Below are positions 24,764 to 35,881 of a DNA stretch of 64,000 bases, piece by piece. Origin of the DNA: Megachile rotundata (lineage: Eukaryota; Arthropoda; Insecta; Hymenoptera; Megachilidae); assembly GCF_050947335.1 (NCBI RefSeq), contig NC_134984.1, forward strand, positions 9,095,926 through 9,159,925. Direction: 5' to 3'. Numbering within the stretch: position 1 is the stretch's first letter; the number at the start of each line of letters is the position of its first letter. The position numbers and the translations under genes are program-made. The notes under the pieces are model-generated. The model searched no databases. It was not told where the DNA came from and saw only the letters and a program-made list of their open reading frames with translations.

Positions 24764-25087
24764 TTAACCAGTTAACTGTGGCGATCTTTTTGCAAAGCGC
24801 GCACCAGTGTGTGTCACGATAATCAAGCGATGACGAGTTAGCTCTCAAGAATTTATGAATCCATCTCAAATTATTTACACTTTTTATTTGTTTATTTCAT
24901 TTCGTGTTGACCTCTAAACATTTTAAACATATTACAATTTACGAATATAATTTAGTTTTCGCCAAAATTACAATTTAAATATCAAATTGTAACAAAATTT
25001 TACGCATGACGGATATAGTCGTCTTGACACAAAATTATGAAACATCTCCATGACGGATATAGTCGTCAAACACAGTTAACTGGTTAA
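24764..25087 (+). mobile_element. TTAA-flanked miniature element, family B, full copy
   Basis: The ends are TTAACCAGTTAACTGTGGCG and CACAGTTAACTGGTTAA. This is the longest copy seen here and has two GACGGATATAGTCGTC motifs near the right end, each a near-palindrome. It forms one edge of the inverted-duplicate unit that continues to about 25560. Confidence 0.8.
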
Positions 25088-25560
25088 AACCTTCAATTTT
25101 GGAAGCATGAAGAGTCATATTTTAGTTAGGTATAAACTTCATGGTAGTTTAATGATGATACATTTTGATTGAATGCTTAGTATTTTGTGTACCGTGTCAC
25201 TCACATGTGCGCAACGTATGATTTTTTACGTGACACATTAATTTTAGTGGAAACGAAATGTAAATAATTTTGTGGAATATATTAGTGCTTAGTGAATAAG
25301 ATTTCTTTATGAGACTTAGGAAACTTGGAAAATTTCGGGATTTTGGAATTAGAAATTTTGGGTATTTGAGATTTTGCAAGTTTGAGAATTGAAAAATTTA
25401 GAAATTTTAGGATTTTAAATTAGGGGATACGGGAATTATTGAATTTGGGAATTGGAGAATTTGGGAATTAGGGAATTAGGGAATTAGGGAATTAGGGAAT
25501 TAGAGAGTTGGGAAATCAGGAAATTAGGGGAATTAAGGAACTTGCGAATTTGAGAATGTG
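24764..25560 (-). repeat. inverted-duplicate unit, copy 2
   Basis: Reverse complement of 8060-8835: family B element, about 290 bases of shared unique sequence, then the GAATTAGG tract. The homology border coincides with the element's outer TTAA at 24764. Either the element ends define a larger repeat family or one unit was copied during repair. Confidence 0.8.
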
Positions 25561-25870
25561 GCAATTAGGGAATTAGGGAATTAGGGAATTAGGGAATTAG
25601 GGAATTAGGGAATTAGGGAATTAGGGAATTCGGGAATTAGGGAATTAAGGAATGAAGCAATTAGGGAATTAAGAAATTATGTAATTAGGGAATTAGGGAA
25701 TTAAGGAATTAGAGAGTTGGGAAACTAGGAAATTAGGGGAATTAAGGAACTTGAGAATTTGAGAATGTGGCAATTAGGGAATTAGGAAATTAGGGAATTA
25801 GGGAATTAGGGAACTTGAGAATTTGAAAGTTTGAGAATTTAAGAATTTGAGAATTTGAGAATTTTGGAAG
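25380..25870. repeat. 8-bp periodic GAATTAGG tract
   Basis: Tandem GAATTAGG units, the inverse of CTAATTCC at 7.8-8.2 kb, grading into GAATTTGA units at the right. Two similar sub-blocks (about 25500-25560 and 25706-25775) each contain GGAACTTG and GAGAATGTGGCAATTAGG, so the array has a higher-order duplication. Confidence 0.85.
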
Positions 25871-25901
25871 TTTCAGACAGGTGCTAATGTAAACAAATAC
25901 G

Positions 25902-25976
25902 ATGGCCGCAGAAAAAAGTGCGACGCAACCACTTTATGAATTGCTGTGTCATATCTTACACTATACATGTCAGTAA
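25902..25976 (+). CDS. candidate short frame or first coding exon (weak)
   Basis: Immediately after the simple repeat, an ATG in a reasonable start context (GATGGCC) opens a 24-codon frame starting MAAEKSATQPLYELLCHI and closing at TAA. The composition is more protein-like than the flanks. A GTAAAC at 25973 could be a weak splice donor, which would make this a first exon rather than a complete frame. I do not recognise the product, and a chance frame is quite possible. Confidence 0.15.
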   Translation: MAAEKSATQPLYELLCHILHYTCQ

Positions 25977-27695
25977 ACGTCGTCTTCTTTCCGCTGTTTG
26001 CAAAGGATTTCGTAAAAACCCCGTATATAGTATCAAATATGTATAAGTATTAATTAAATTTGTAGATATATTAAACAGTATATAATAATATGAATACAAT
26101 CAAACTACTATATCTGCTTGAAAATTGCAATGTAATAAGATTTACAGAGGAAGTATTGAACTTACTGTAATAAAATTATTTAGTTGTACTAAAGATTGGA
26201 TAATGAAAGTTTCATTGTAAAACTGTACATTGTAAATATTTCGTTGTCCAACATAAAAACAAGAACTAGTGTTATCACTTAGAGAGGCAGATATCTATGG
26301 CACATTAGAGAATTTATTAATTTTTATCAATAAGGATGTTAAATTTCAATATGCTGAATATTCTCTCATAAAGCACGTAAAATTATTTATAATTAAATTA
26401 CACTGTTCTTCATTAAAACAACGTTGTTAGAGCCTCTTCAAACTTTTATCACAAATAAATTTTACATGTGTTAGAAAACAATATAAACAAATAATTAGAG
26501 TTACATATGACGATAAAAAGTGTAAGAGAGAGAATTGTGTACAAAGAGTACTACAAGAGTGTAAAAGAGTACTACAAAGTATTGCAAAATAATTATAATA
26601 ATTAAAAAAAAAAAAAAAACAATACAATATCTCTGCAATTTTAATGCGTTCTATGATTCATTTGCTAATTTGTCTTTTACATCTTTAACACCACGTAAAT
26701 ATTTAAGGACGTTTCACTGTTACATATATCATATCATCATGTGCACTACTTATTATTTTATATCGTTCTACAACACGTACGAATATCATTTAGGTGAAAC
26801 TTCCTAAAGAACTTACCACATAAAATGTAACTGAAATTTTAAAGGCAGCTTTATTTTATGTGGAAATAATTCAAGCTGGACTTTTGGCGACTGGAATACA
26901 AATTTTTTATCGCTTTAATATTGTTTCCTTCGTTAGTAACCAAACGTAGAATAACCTCATAATAGAATATTCTTTTAAATATTTTTCGTAATACAATTTC
27001 AGTATTTACTGTTCTTATTGCTTGTAAAGTGTAGATTGTATAATGTGGAATATAACTCCATTGAATAATTAAAATTAGTAGAGTAATTACAGAAACAAAC
27101 ATAAGAACTCAAGGCGTGTATACGGTATAAATTATATTAGGCTATATTCTAATAAGTTAAAACAGAAAAAACCTTAGATGTATCTTTGTTATACTACGAT
27201 ATATAATTTAAAATTAATAAACTGTAGATATGCAAAGTGTATTGTATTCAGGTATATTACACTAAAGATATTACAGTCAAAAACACTCTAGTAACCGTTT
27301 TAGAGGATATATTACAGTAAAAAAATTATAAATTAGTTATTATATTAGAGGATATACTACAAGTGTAGGGTGGTGATCCGTTAGGTTTAAGTTCGTAGGT
27401 TAATCTAGAACAAGATAGTTTACGATAGTTTACGTTAATTTGAAGTTCATACGCCTAACGATGCAAGAAAGTTAACGGCTTCCTCCTCACGTGGCGGAGT
27501 ATTTTTATATTCAGAAAACATCACTGGAGGATCAAACGCTAGGGCAAGAGGTCAGGGAATTTTTACGAAAAACCTTTCGAGAAAGTTAGTGTGTAGAAAA
27601 GCGTAGTTAGACCAGCGTGGGGTTTGCGTGGATAGTGTGTAGAAAAGCGTAGTGGACAAAAGAGAGCGTGGAATTTGAGTGAATAGTAGCAACTC
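25977..27695. other. non-coding AT-rich stretch
   Basis: No gene supported. An A-run of about 16 bases stands near 26605-26620. The frames at 26427-26627 and 26851-27102 are low-complexity and not convincing. Confidence 0.45.
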
Positions 27696-28235
27696 TTAAC
27701 CTCTTAAGCACGACGCGTCACTATACTTCGCCAAATCTCTGTACGACGGACCACTATAGTGACTTTCGCGAATGTCATCGTAGATTACATAGCGCCATAG
27801 TGGCTCACTCTTCTGCCTCACTCGCTCACCGTTTCAATTGAATGATCGCTTTCATATGTTTCAATTCACACATTTTGCCTTCACCACGTTTTGTAAGAGT
27901 ACTAACAAATCCCACAAAAGTACATTACATGTAAACAAAAGGTGCCAAGTAGTTTAGGCACCATGGGAGCACCTCTTTGCACTAATACACGATATTGGAA
28001 ACATTTGGAAATTACGTACTTTGCGAATTTTTTGAAAAAGTAAATTATCAAAGTTAAAGTGCATCATATCATTGGGAAAAAATTATAATTTAATCATCAA
28101 TAACTTCATTCCAGTGTACTCGTGTAGAGAACAGTATTGTCACACATTGTAGTACTATTTGTGCATAATTCGCGTCGAACTCTGCCGTACAGAGAAGTAG
28201 CGCCACGTAAAGTTTCGCCGTGTTTAAGAGGTTAA
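27696..28235 (+). mobile_element. TTAA-flanked miniature element, family A, best-preserved copy
   Basis: Ends are TTAACCTCTTAAGCACG and CGTGTTTAAGAGGTTAA, a 17-base inverted repeat with one mismatch, including the TTAA target on both sides. The interior matches 2171-2866 and, inverted, 5305-5833. The clean ends and TTAA target support piggyBac-type mobilisation. No transposase. Confidence 0.85.
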
Positions 28236-29694
28236 GAAACAAATCACTTTAATTCCTTTAATCCCACATAACTATTATTATATTTTCAACAGGTATTATT
28301 ACATCTTATAGATCATTGTATAGTCATTATATCATTCGTGTGGCACTTTGAATTCATTCTGCGTCGCGTTGGTAAAGTAGTGAATGATATTAAAATATTG
28401 CAAAATTTGTATTAAAGTCGCTAAAAATCTTTTTCACAAATAGTATTTCATTTATATATTTCCTGAAACTCTTTCTCGTAAAATAGAGCTATTTATAAAA
28501 TTTCCGTTAAATCAGCCGCGACAGATTGTAGGAAGTAAAGCCTTCATTTATAATAAAAATCTGAAGACTCCAAGAACGAAATTGAGACGTTGCTATGATG
28601 GAGATGAGTGTAATATAAGCATAAATCTCTTCAGATGCTTGCATGGTTGGATACAATGGTAAACACATTCAATGGAAGACTCCCTATGACCTTGACCTTC
28701 CCATCTACTATAGAGATCAATCTGAATAATTTTTCTTAATAACCGTCGGTGATTACTTATTAAAAAATTACTAAGAAAAAAGTTAACCACATTAAATGTG
28801 TCGTAGTTGTAAAAAACTATCTTCTTGTAATTTGTACATAAGAAACTAAAATTATGATAAATGTGTATACATTTGTGCGTGTCTATATACGTCTTTCAAT
28901 GTAATGAATTATATCCATTTGATTCACTCTATTATTAAAATTTCTGTTGGATTTAGACAAGATGCTGCACGTAATTGGAACGAACTATATCTTGAAGACT
29001 TTCAAAGATTGAAAAATGTGAAGGAAGAAAGTGAATGATATACCAAGACCTATTTTCCTACGACCTCAATGTTATTCTAACTGCGACAATGCACTTGAAA
29101 AATGCAAATGCACTCGCTCTTTAAGTGGAATCGCATATTGTTTTCTATGTAGATCGATCTCCTGGAACATTCTGAGCGAAAAAGTATTAAGAAAGTCGGT
29201 AGTTTGTAGGATACCTTAAATACCAAAGTGAGATATTTTGCACTACAATTTCAGATATTTAATAAATTGCTGATTTTCTTTTATACTGTATCTTAATATT
29301 CCCTTACGTAAAATTAGATGTGAGGAAGAAATATGCAATTGCATTTTTGAATATTTTTAATTGTTTGTTTTTAAATAGATCTTGTTGTTTTAAATTAGAT
29401 CAATCTTTTTGAGCATTTTGTTTAGGTAAATATTAGGATACAGTGTCAAAATAATCAATTAGCAATATATAGATATTTCAAATTTTTTCAAATTCTTTGT
29501 GCAAAGAGTTTCACTTCTAAATTCAGAATATCTCGCAAATTACTGATTTTTTTCGATATTACACATTAATATTTTTTTACGCAGAATGTTCCAAATAATC
29601 AATCCATTGTATATGAAATAGCTTGCATTTCATTCAAAAAAAGAGTGTGTTCGCATTTTTTATATCAATTGCTGCATTTATAAAAATATTAATA
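28236..29694. other. non-coding stretch with degenerate transposon ends
   Basis: Around 29250-29350 and 29425-29590, sequences such as AAATTACTGATTTTTTTCGA followed by TTAATATT resemble decayed versions of the terminal repeat at 31409-31863. A 44-codon frame at 28904-29038 was considered and not accepted as coding. Confidence 0.35.
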
Positions 29695-30330
29695 TGTAGT
29701 AGATATGTACTTATGTAGAACACTACATGTAGTAGATATGTACGTATGTAGTGTGCTATATGTAGTACATATGTACGTATGTAGTATACCATATGTAGTA
29801 CATATGTACGTAAACAGTATACTATATGTAATACATATGTACGTATGTAGTATACTATATGCAGTACATATGTACGTATGTAGTATACTATATGTAGTAT
29901 ATATGTACGTATGTAGTGTACTGTATGTAGTACATATGTACGTATGTAGTATACTATATGTAGTATATATGTACGTATGCAGTATACTATATGTAGTACA
30001 TATGTACGTATGCAGTATACTATATGTAGTATATATGTACGTATGCAGTATACTATATGTAGTACATATGTACGTATGTAGTATACTATATGTAGTATAT
30101 ATATACGTATGTAGTATACAATATGTAGTACATATGTACGTATGCAGTATACTATACTGTAGCACATTATACGTATGTAGTATATTATACATGTGCAGTA
30201 CACTACACATATGGAGTACTCTATACATATGTAGCATACAGTACATATGTAATGCACTATGCATATGTAGTACATATAGTACAATACATACGGTACATAT
30301 GTAGTACATACAGTACAATACGTACGGTAC
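29695..30330. repeat. 33-bp satellite rich in GTACATATGTAC palindromes
   Basis: About a dozen 33-base units typified by TACGTATGTAGTATACTATA plus TGTAGTACATATG, first regular at 29741 and 29774, degrading after about 30150. Each unit has self-complementary words (GTACATATGTAC, GTATAC, TACGTA). Frames on both strands stay open for 200 or more codons only because the unit length is a multiple of three and lacks stops. Confidence 0.9.
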
Positions 30331-30600
30331 ATCACACCCCAAAATGCCACATATCTAAATCTCCCTTTCTCAATAACTCCCAAATAAACGATGACCGACA
30401 GAAAATTTACGAAGAGAAATTACTCAAAAGGATGTTATCAATAACACGCGTGAAGGTGCAGATAATCGAAACAGAGTTGTATTTACACAACCTGCCAGAT
30501 GTACCATGGTAGTAATTGCAGTATGTGTCTCGTGTAATAATTGTGTATGCGTGTACTCGATGTAAGAGCGAGAGTGCAGTTCAGAGGTTACCGTCCATAT
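30331..30600. other. probable 3' flank of the minus-strand exon
   Basis: Short non-repetitive stretch downstream (on the minus strand) of the terminal exon's stop codon. If the exon is real this is the start of its 3' untranslated region. No clear polyadenylation signal was spotted before the satellite begins. Confidence 0.3.
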
Positions 30601-30850
30601 CTAGCAATGACGGGGATACCTCTTGATCTTTCGTAGAGAGGAATATAGCGCCATGACGGCGCGTACGTTACTCCAATTTTGCGAGCCCCTCGTACTACGA
30701 GGTCTCCTGACTGCGGCTGGTATCTCGGTATCGAGGCCATTGCTCTCCAAGGACTCCGAGGTCGTCGATGTTGCGCTTAGCCGTTGGACATCCTTCTCCA
30801 AGGATCCTTCGTGGCTCGAGGAGGTGCCTCGATGATACAGCTCCGATAAC
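30601..30850 (-). CDS. terminal coding exon, product unrecognised
   Basis: On the minus strand a strong splice acceptor (pyrimidine-rich TCTGTCTTCTTCGCAG) ends at 30851. The frame entered one base later runs 82 codons to TAG at 30601-30603. The segment begins LSELYHRGTSSSHEGS, has a long Ser/Thr/Glu-rich middle (about residues 8-47), a basic RRPRSTRGS linker, and ends with WSNVRAVMALYSSLRKIKR followed by YPRHC. That tail has alternating hydrophobic and basic residues, as in amphipathic helices that bind membrane or calmodulin; this is inference only. G+C and third-position G/C are far above the surroundings, as expected for a conserved exon. There is no upstream start, so it should be the last exon of a gene whose other exons lie at higher coordinates or outside the window. 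I do not recognise the protein. Confidence 0.6.
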
Positions 30851-31408
30851 CTGCGAAGAAGACAGAACCCCGACGGGTTGCCTCTCTCACTCTCTTTCTC
30901 TCCCTCTCGTTTATCCCATTCACTCGATCCTTCGGGAATGCCCTTTTCGCTCTTTCTCTCTTTATAGTCTTCTGCATCCCAACAATCCCTTCAATGATAT
31001 TCGCACACACTTGCCTATTGCTTCTACAGCAACGTTCCTTTACTCATTCACTCTAGCTCCTTGCAGGCCTGCACAATCGGCGCCTTCGGGCAATGGGCAC
31101 TTAAAGCTGCTCCGTCACAGGGATAGAAGTTACAGGTTATATGAGCAAAGCCGGGAGCAGGTTAGAGATGAACAAACTCCGAGAACAGGCTAGAGATGAG
31201 CAAACTCCAGTTCGAGTGCTTCAACTGGAACGGGTTGTATCTCGAATTTGGTAAGTGGTAAAAACTCTCCAGAAAGAAGTTTAATGGTATGATAATCTCT
31301 ACTTTTCTACGACTTTCTCTTTATGAACGCAACGATGCATTCAGAAAATATGAATGCACTTTCTGCGTATTTTTTCAAGCTCGTATCAACGTTTCATTCA
31401 AGAGAATA
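30851..31408 (-). other. putative intron upstream of the terminal exon
   Basis: On the minus strand this precedes the acceptor at 30851. The part at 30880-30970 is C/T-rich on the plus strand. A 141-codon plus-strand frame through here is judged a shadow of the exon and the biased sequence. At 31130-31210 a short element is duplicated (GAGCA...CAGGTTAGAGATGA, then GAGAACAGGCTAGAGATGAG). Confidence 0.35.
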
Positions 31409-31863
31409 TTAAGGTACAATGTCTAAGAGTGAATATTTCGTGCGATATCTCACAGCTTTAAGTTGTGTACTTACTTCACTAAAGAAGCTGTTTAAACGTT
31501 CCACTTTCGCGTAGTAAACACTTCACACAGCGCTTTTATTTTCCATAACGAAATGTGCTCGCTGTTTATGTTTGAACAGTGTAGTTTAATTCGTTCTTTC
31601 ATGTCTTTCGTAGAAACAAATGAACGCGAATGCAGTTTATTTTTGAGGTAACCTAGTAGAAAGAAATCAAGAGGATCGAAGTCGGGAGAGCGTGGTAGTC
31701 ATGATGTTGGATTGTGTGGTCCAAACCATCTTTCAGAATAAGTCTGTCGTAGGTAATTAGTTACGTGCATTGTGTGTAAATGTGTATCTTCCACGAAACG
31801 TTCTATTTATCAAAAATGTGAGATATCGCGCGAAATACTGGTTTTTTAAACATTGTACCTTAA
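31409..31863 (-). mobile_element. mariner-like (DUF4817-type) transposon relic
   Basis: TA flanks both ends. The termini TTAAGGTACAATG and CATTGTACCTTAA are inverted, and the similarity continues inward for about 48 bases (GCGATATCTCACA on the left mirrored on the right). The minus strand from about 31750 to 31480 reads ERWFGPHNP, then PRSPDFDPLDFFLLGYLKNK, then VSTKDMKERI, with stops. The PRSPD...PLDFFL...GYLK motif holds the last catalytic acid region of a large insect transposase group. Only the C-terminal part remains. Confidence 0.75.
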
Positions 31864-33250
31864 TACGTCTCATGTAGAATATTCCGAGTTGGTATGAGTG
31901 AAATTCCAATTATAAAAGAGTGTATCTATCTTTTTTTGGTGTATCGTTGCGTTCACTAAGAAAACGCAGTCATAGAGAAGTACATATACTATTAACCTTT
32001 TCCTGAACAGCTTTTGATATTTCTCACTAAATTTAAGATATAACTGTTCCAATTGCGTGACGTACCTTAAAGTTTGCTTCATGCAAATTGTTATTTAAGA
32101 ATATCAAATAATTTGATCTACATTAAATTTGTAATGAGTGAATTTACAAGAAAGACACGAGTTCATATTTTTGTGTCAATTCATATTTTTCACAATGCAA
32201 GATCATTAATAAAAAAATTGTTTTTGTAAAACGCAATTTTTAGCCTATTCAGAAAAAAGCATTTTTAAAAACTGTTGAATACAACGGATGGATTTTATCG
32301 AAAATTGTTTTTACATCCCTATTTACCTCAGCGAAAAATATTGTTACAAAATGTTGCGAGTTAAAATCTCCTTGCAATCATATTTTTTGCCTGTTTTTTT
32401 AATTGTTTTCTTTTTTACGTACCTGTTAACGAAACTGCATTTTACATTTTATTAAAGCGATTCAAATAAACAAATGTTCAAAAATAATCAATGAAAAATT
32501 GTTTTTTTTATTTATTCTGAAATATTATTTAATGTTTACATTTTTAGATAAAAGTTTTTAATAACAAATGTTTTAAATAACATAATATGAAAATCTGTTT
32601 AAACAATATGTTCAATCCTTTAATTTTAAAAATTCTTTTATATAAAATATCAAAAAAAGAAATTTAATTATGAGGCAAAAGTAATTCTCATTTACAAGAG
32701 AAATTATATATAATTTTAGTAAAGTATTCATTTAATTTTAATAAGTTTCAAAAAAATGTTCTAATTCATCTAATTTTCATCATTTCACTAATTTAATTTC
32801 TTAATTTCATGCCGGAATTTCAGATATTATTTAAATATGTTTAAATTAAATATAACATAATATTTGAATTAAATTAAACGTCAAGGTATCACAGTGTAAT
32901 CTCGATTGAAGGCAACGCATAATTACTGATCTCTCATTAGAGAAGTTTGTTACCACGTGAGTGCGGTTTATTTGCTCGAAGGACATCAAGCTGTGCAGAC
33001 CTGCTTAAATGTAACTAAAGACCTCAGCTGTCAAGGTCAAATCTCGAATAAAAGTCAAGGTTGATCTCTACTTCTATGTTTTATTTCATAACCCTTCACT
33101 ATAAAATGTTTAATTTGTAAAAGGTTAAAAAGGATCAGTCCTTTAATGTTTCATGTATTCTCTACTTCCTGTATTCTACGATAAAATGCAATATTTTATG
33201 AGGAGTAAGTATAAACATTCTAAATGGAATTTTAATTCTAAAGGGTTCTG
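31864..33250. other. non-coding AT-rich stretch
   Basis: No gene or repeat supported; strongly AT-rich with poly-A/T runs. Confidence 0.5.
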
Positions 33251-33415
33251 TTATCAGGTCATCCCATAAAATATCACGTTCCTAAATAAATATCCTATCG
33301 AAAGAAATACTAACGTGAACTGTAATTACTTTTTGATTAATTTAATGTGTTTTCAAATTTGAATAAGGGTTTTCGTAAATTTTATACAAAATGAAATCTA
33401 TTGAAAGATATATTA

Positions 33416-33901
33416 AAGTGAAGTGGGGTAAGTTCGTAAACGGGGCAAGTGCATATACAGGCTATTTTTATTACAATGTAAGCGAAATTTCTCCATTTAG
33501 TATGTTTGTTTCACTATATCCCCTTTTATATTTCAGCTAAGAGTACTTGTTTGCAGTATAGCGTACTTGCATAATGCAGTAAAAAGCATTTTATAGCAGA
33601 TTTGTTAATAATTCTGCTCTTGCCCATTGCACATGAAATAAAGTTTCAAAGTATTTAACTTCAAGTTACGCTCTTACCCCATTTTCGGGGAAAGTGCAGA
33701 GTAGTTGACATTTTAAACAATTTCCTATCAAAATCAAAATGTACTAGGAAAATTAAGGTCCTAGTTAATATTAATTAAATAGTAGTAATTGTGCAAAACG
33801 TTCGATATCGACTGCGTTAAGTATTTACATAGCAGACTGAAAATACTTACGTTTAAATATCAACTTTACAAAAACCAGTCTGCACTTAGCCCACTTCACC
33901 T
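33416..33901 (+). mobile_element. GTGAAGTGGGGTAAGT-ended miniature element, nested copy
   Basis: Ends AAGTGAAGTGGGGTAAGT and CTTAGCCCACTTCACCT are inverted repeats with TA on each side (33414-33415, 33902-33903). Very similar over its full length to 39460-39956, except for a 13-base gap near 33510. It interrupts the mariner relic, so it is the younger of the two. No coding capacity. Confidence 0.8.
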
Positions 33902-34589
33902 TATAGAAGTTTTGCTGCTGTCTTTGCACTCGTATCACACACAAGGTGTACAATGAAAGTGTAATTAATGAGAGTTAATCAGTGATTTCAGAAATATCGA
34001 GGAATAGTTTCGAAGATGAACCTCGGAATATCCTGTTGAATTTGATAACGACTTACTAAGGACCTCAACTGAGCAAACTCAAGCTATCACTGTCCAGGAA
34101 TTATCTAGGAATCTCAATTTGTGATATTCGACTTGGCAACTCCTGTAAAGTGGAGAAGGTTGTATGAAGAATACCATGAACTGAGGTTACTATGATATTC
34201 TATCATTTTCTTTCAAATGAAAACCGTTATCAGATAAGATTATTACAAGAGATGAAAAATGGATCTTTCATCGTAATTTCAAACGTCGGAAACAGAGATT
34301 AATTCTGAAAAGCGGTTAATGAAATACGATAAATCGTTTTTCTTTTATAAAGAAGAGAACTATTATCTTCACACAGAAATTTTATAAAATTTCACAAATG
34401 GTTAGTTTGTTAAGAAGAAATATATGCAATAAACTAGAATTAGATGTTTGAACCTTGAATAATAATTTTGGTTTTTTATAGTATAATAATTAATATTTTG
34501 AGAAATTTGAACAATATTGGAAACTTGGATGTAATATAATAAATTAGTAAGTTAAACAATTTTATTATTTAGTAATTGTTCATATTAAA

Positions 34590-34830
34590 TAACGAATATG
34601 TACATTAATTTTATATACTCAAATATGAATATGTATATTAATTTTACATATTTAAATATGAATATGTATATTAATTTTACATATTTAAATATTAATATGT
34701 ACATTAATTTTACATACTCAAATATGAATATGTACATCAATTGTACATACTAAAAAGTGAATATGTACATTAATTTTACATACTCAAATATGAATATGTA
34801 TATTAATTGTACATACTAAAAAATTAACAA
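34590..34830. repeat. 33-bp tandem repeat
   Basis: About seven units of 33 bases of the form GAATATGTACATTAATTTTA plus CATACTCAAATAT, inside the mariner relic. Unrelated to the 33-bp satellite at 29.7 kb. Confidence 0.85.
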
Positions 34831-35881
34831 TTTCATATTATTTGTATAAATGAAAATAATGTGTCATAAATTGTTTAATAATTAGATAGTATAATAACTT
34901 GATGTATGCAATCTAACTTGTTATTTCTCATAAGAGTTTGTAATAATGCATCCATATGTTCTGATAAATACATATATTAATAACACAAATATTGAACAAA
35001 ATTAATATTAACGAAGTTCGTATTTACAGTGAATATCCAGCATCGGTATACTTTACTAACCTATATTTTGCATTTACTTTGCATATTCACGACACATCGT
35101 ATTTGCATAAACGCCCGTAGTTCGTTATACCTAATACAGTCTATCTGAACTGTAATATTAAATATCCCCTAAACTAATAACCATTTATATGTTAAACTGA
35201 ATACGTACAGATTTATAATAATATGACGTATCAAACTTAGCTTCCGACTTAAAAACTATCTATTTATAAAAGTTCTAACGATAAAATTATGGAAATTGTA
35301 TTAGCAAAATTGGATTAACCAATTTTAAACAAGTTTTGAATTTGAAATATTTCATATTTCATAATTATTTTATTTCTGTACTATTTTATATTTATTAATA
35401 AGTATTACTAGTATATAAATGATTTAATATGTAAAAAATATTTAATTCAAAATTGAAAATTATAATTGAAAACTATAGGTTATTTTATGTAAAATTATTT
35501 GTGCAATTATTAGTATTAGTTTTTTAGAGTATGATAAAAATTATAATTACAAAAAGAAATTTTGAATAAAATACAAAAACATATGTCGCTTCATGTAACA
35601 TGATTCTACTCTTCAAGTCTTGAAGTCTCCTGAAGAACTTTTGAAGAGTACACTGTACTCTTCAAGTACAGTCTGTCATTTTGTCAGGAGTTTGCAGAAT
35701 TATCTAAACAAAATAATATTAAAAGTATTGATAAAAGTCTAACCGAATTTTTTACGTCACTTCAAGATCCTTTTCATTGAAAAATCGCTGTGAAAATAAA
35801 GAAACAGTAAAGGATTATTATAAATATATCTTGTTTCACATTGTATGAAAAACCTGCAATGCTTATGGGATGACCTGATAA

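Larger units (their letters stand above)
33251..35881 (+). mobile_element. decayed mariner (bee type) carrying a nested element
   Basis: Termini TTATCAGGTCATCCCATAA at left and TTATGGGATGACCTGATAA at right face each other across 2.6 kb. Plus-strand fragments between about 34010 and 34315 read VEFDNDLLR, then TVQELSRNLNL, then IITRDEKWIFHRNFKRR. These correspond to the second helix-turn-helix and the first catalytic aspartate (DEKW) of a mariner transposase. There are stops and shifts. It is twice normal mariner length because of the insertion at 33416-33901 and AT-rich expansion at 34.4-35.6 kb including a 33-bp tandem repeat. The 3' half of the gene is not recognisable. Flanks are TG/CA rather than TA. 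Confidence 0.65.

Noticed and set aside
28904..29038. 44-codon frame with charged end (ARNWNELYLEDFQRLKNVKE)
   Set aside because: Looks protein-like, and TTCTGTTGGATTTAG before it resembles an acceptor, but it is short, continues in no frame and has no recognised relative.
29424..29590. Degenerate inverted ends resembling the 31.4-kb relic
   Set aside because: Similarity is too weak by eye to annotate as an element.
29634..30383. 249-codon minus-strand and 199-codon plus-strand frames
   Set aside because: Both read the 33-bp satellite; periodic YICTTYSILHT-type peptides are artefacts of the repeat.
30768..31193. 141-codon plus-strand frame
   Set aside because: Overlaps the minus-strand exon antisense and then a C/T-rich intron-like stretch; composition is not that of a protein.
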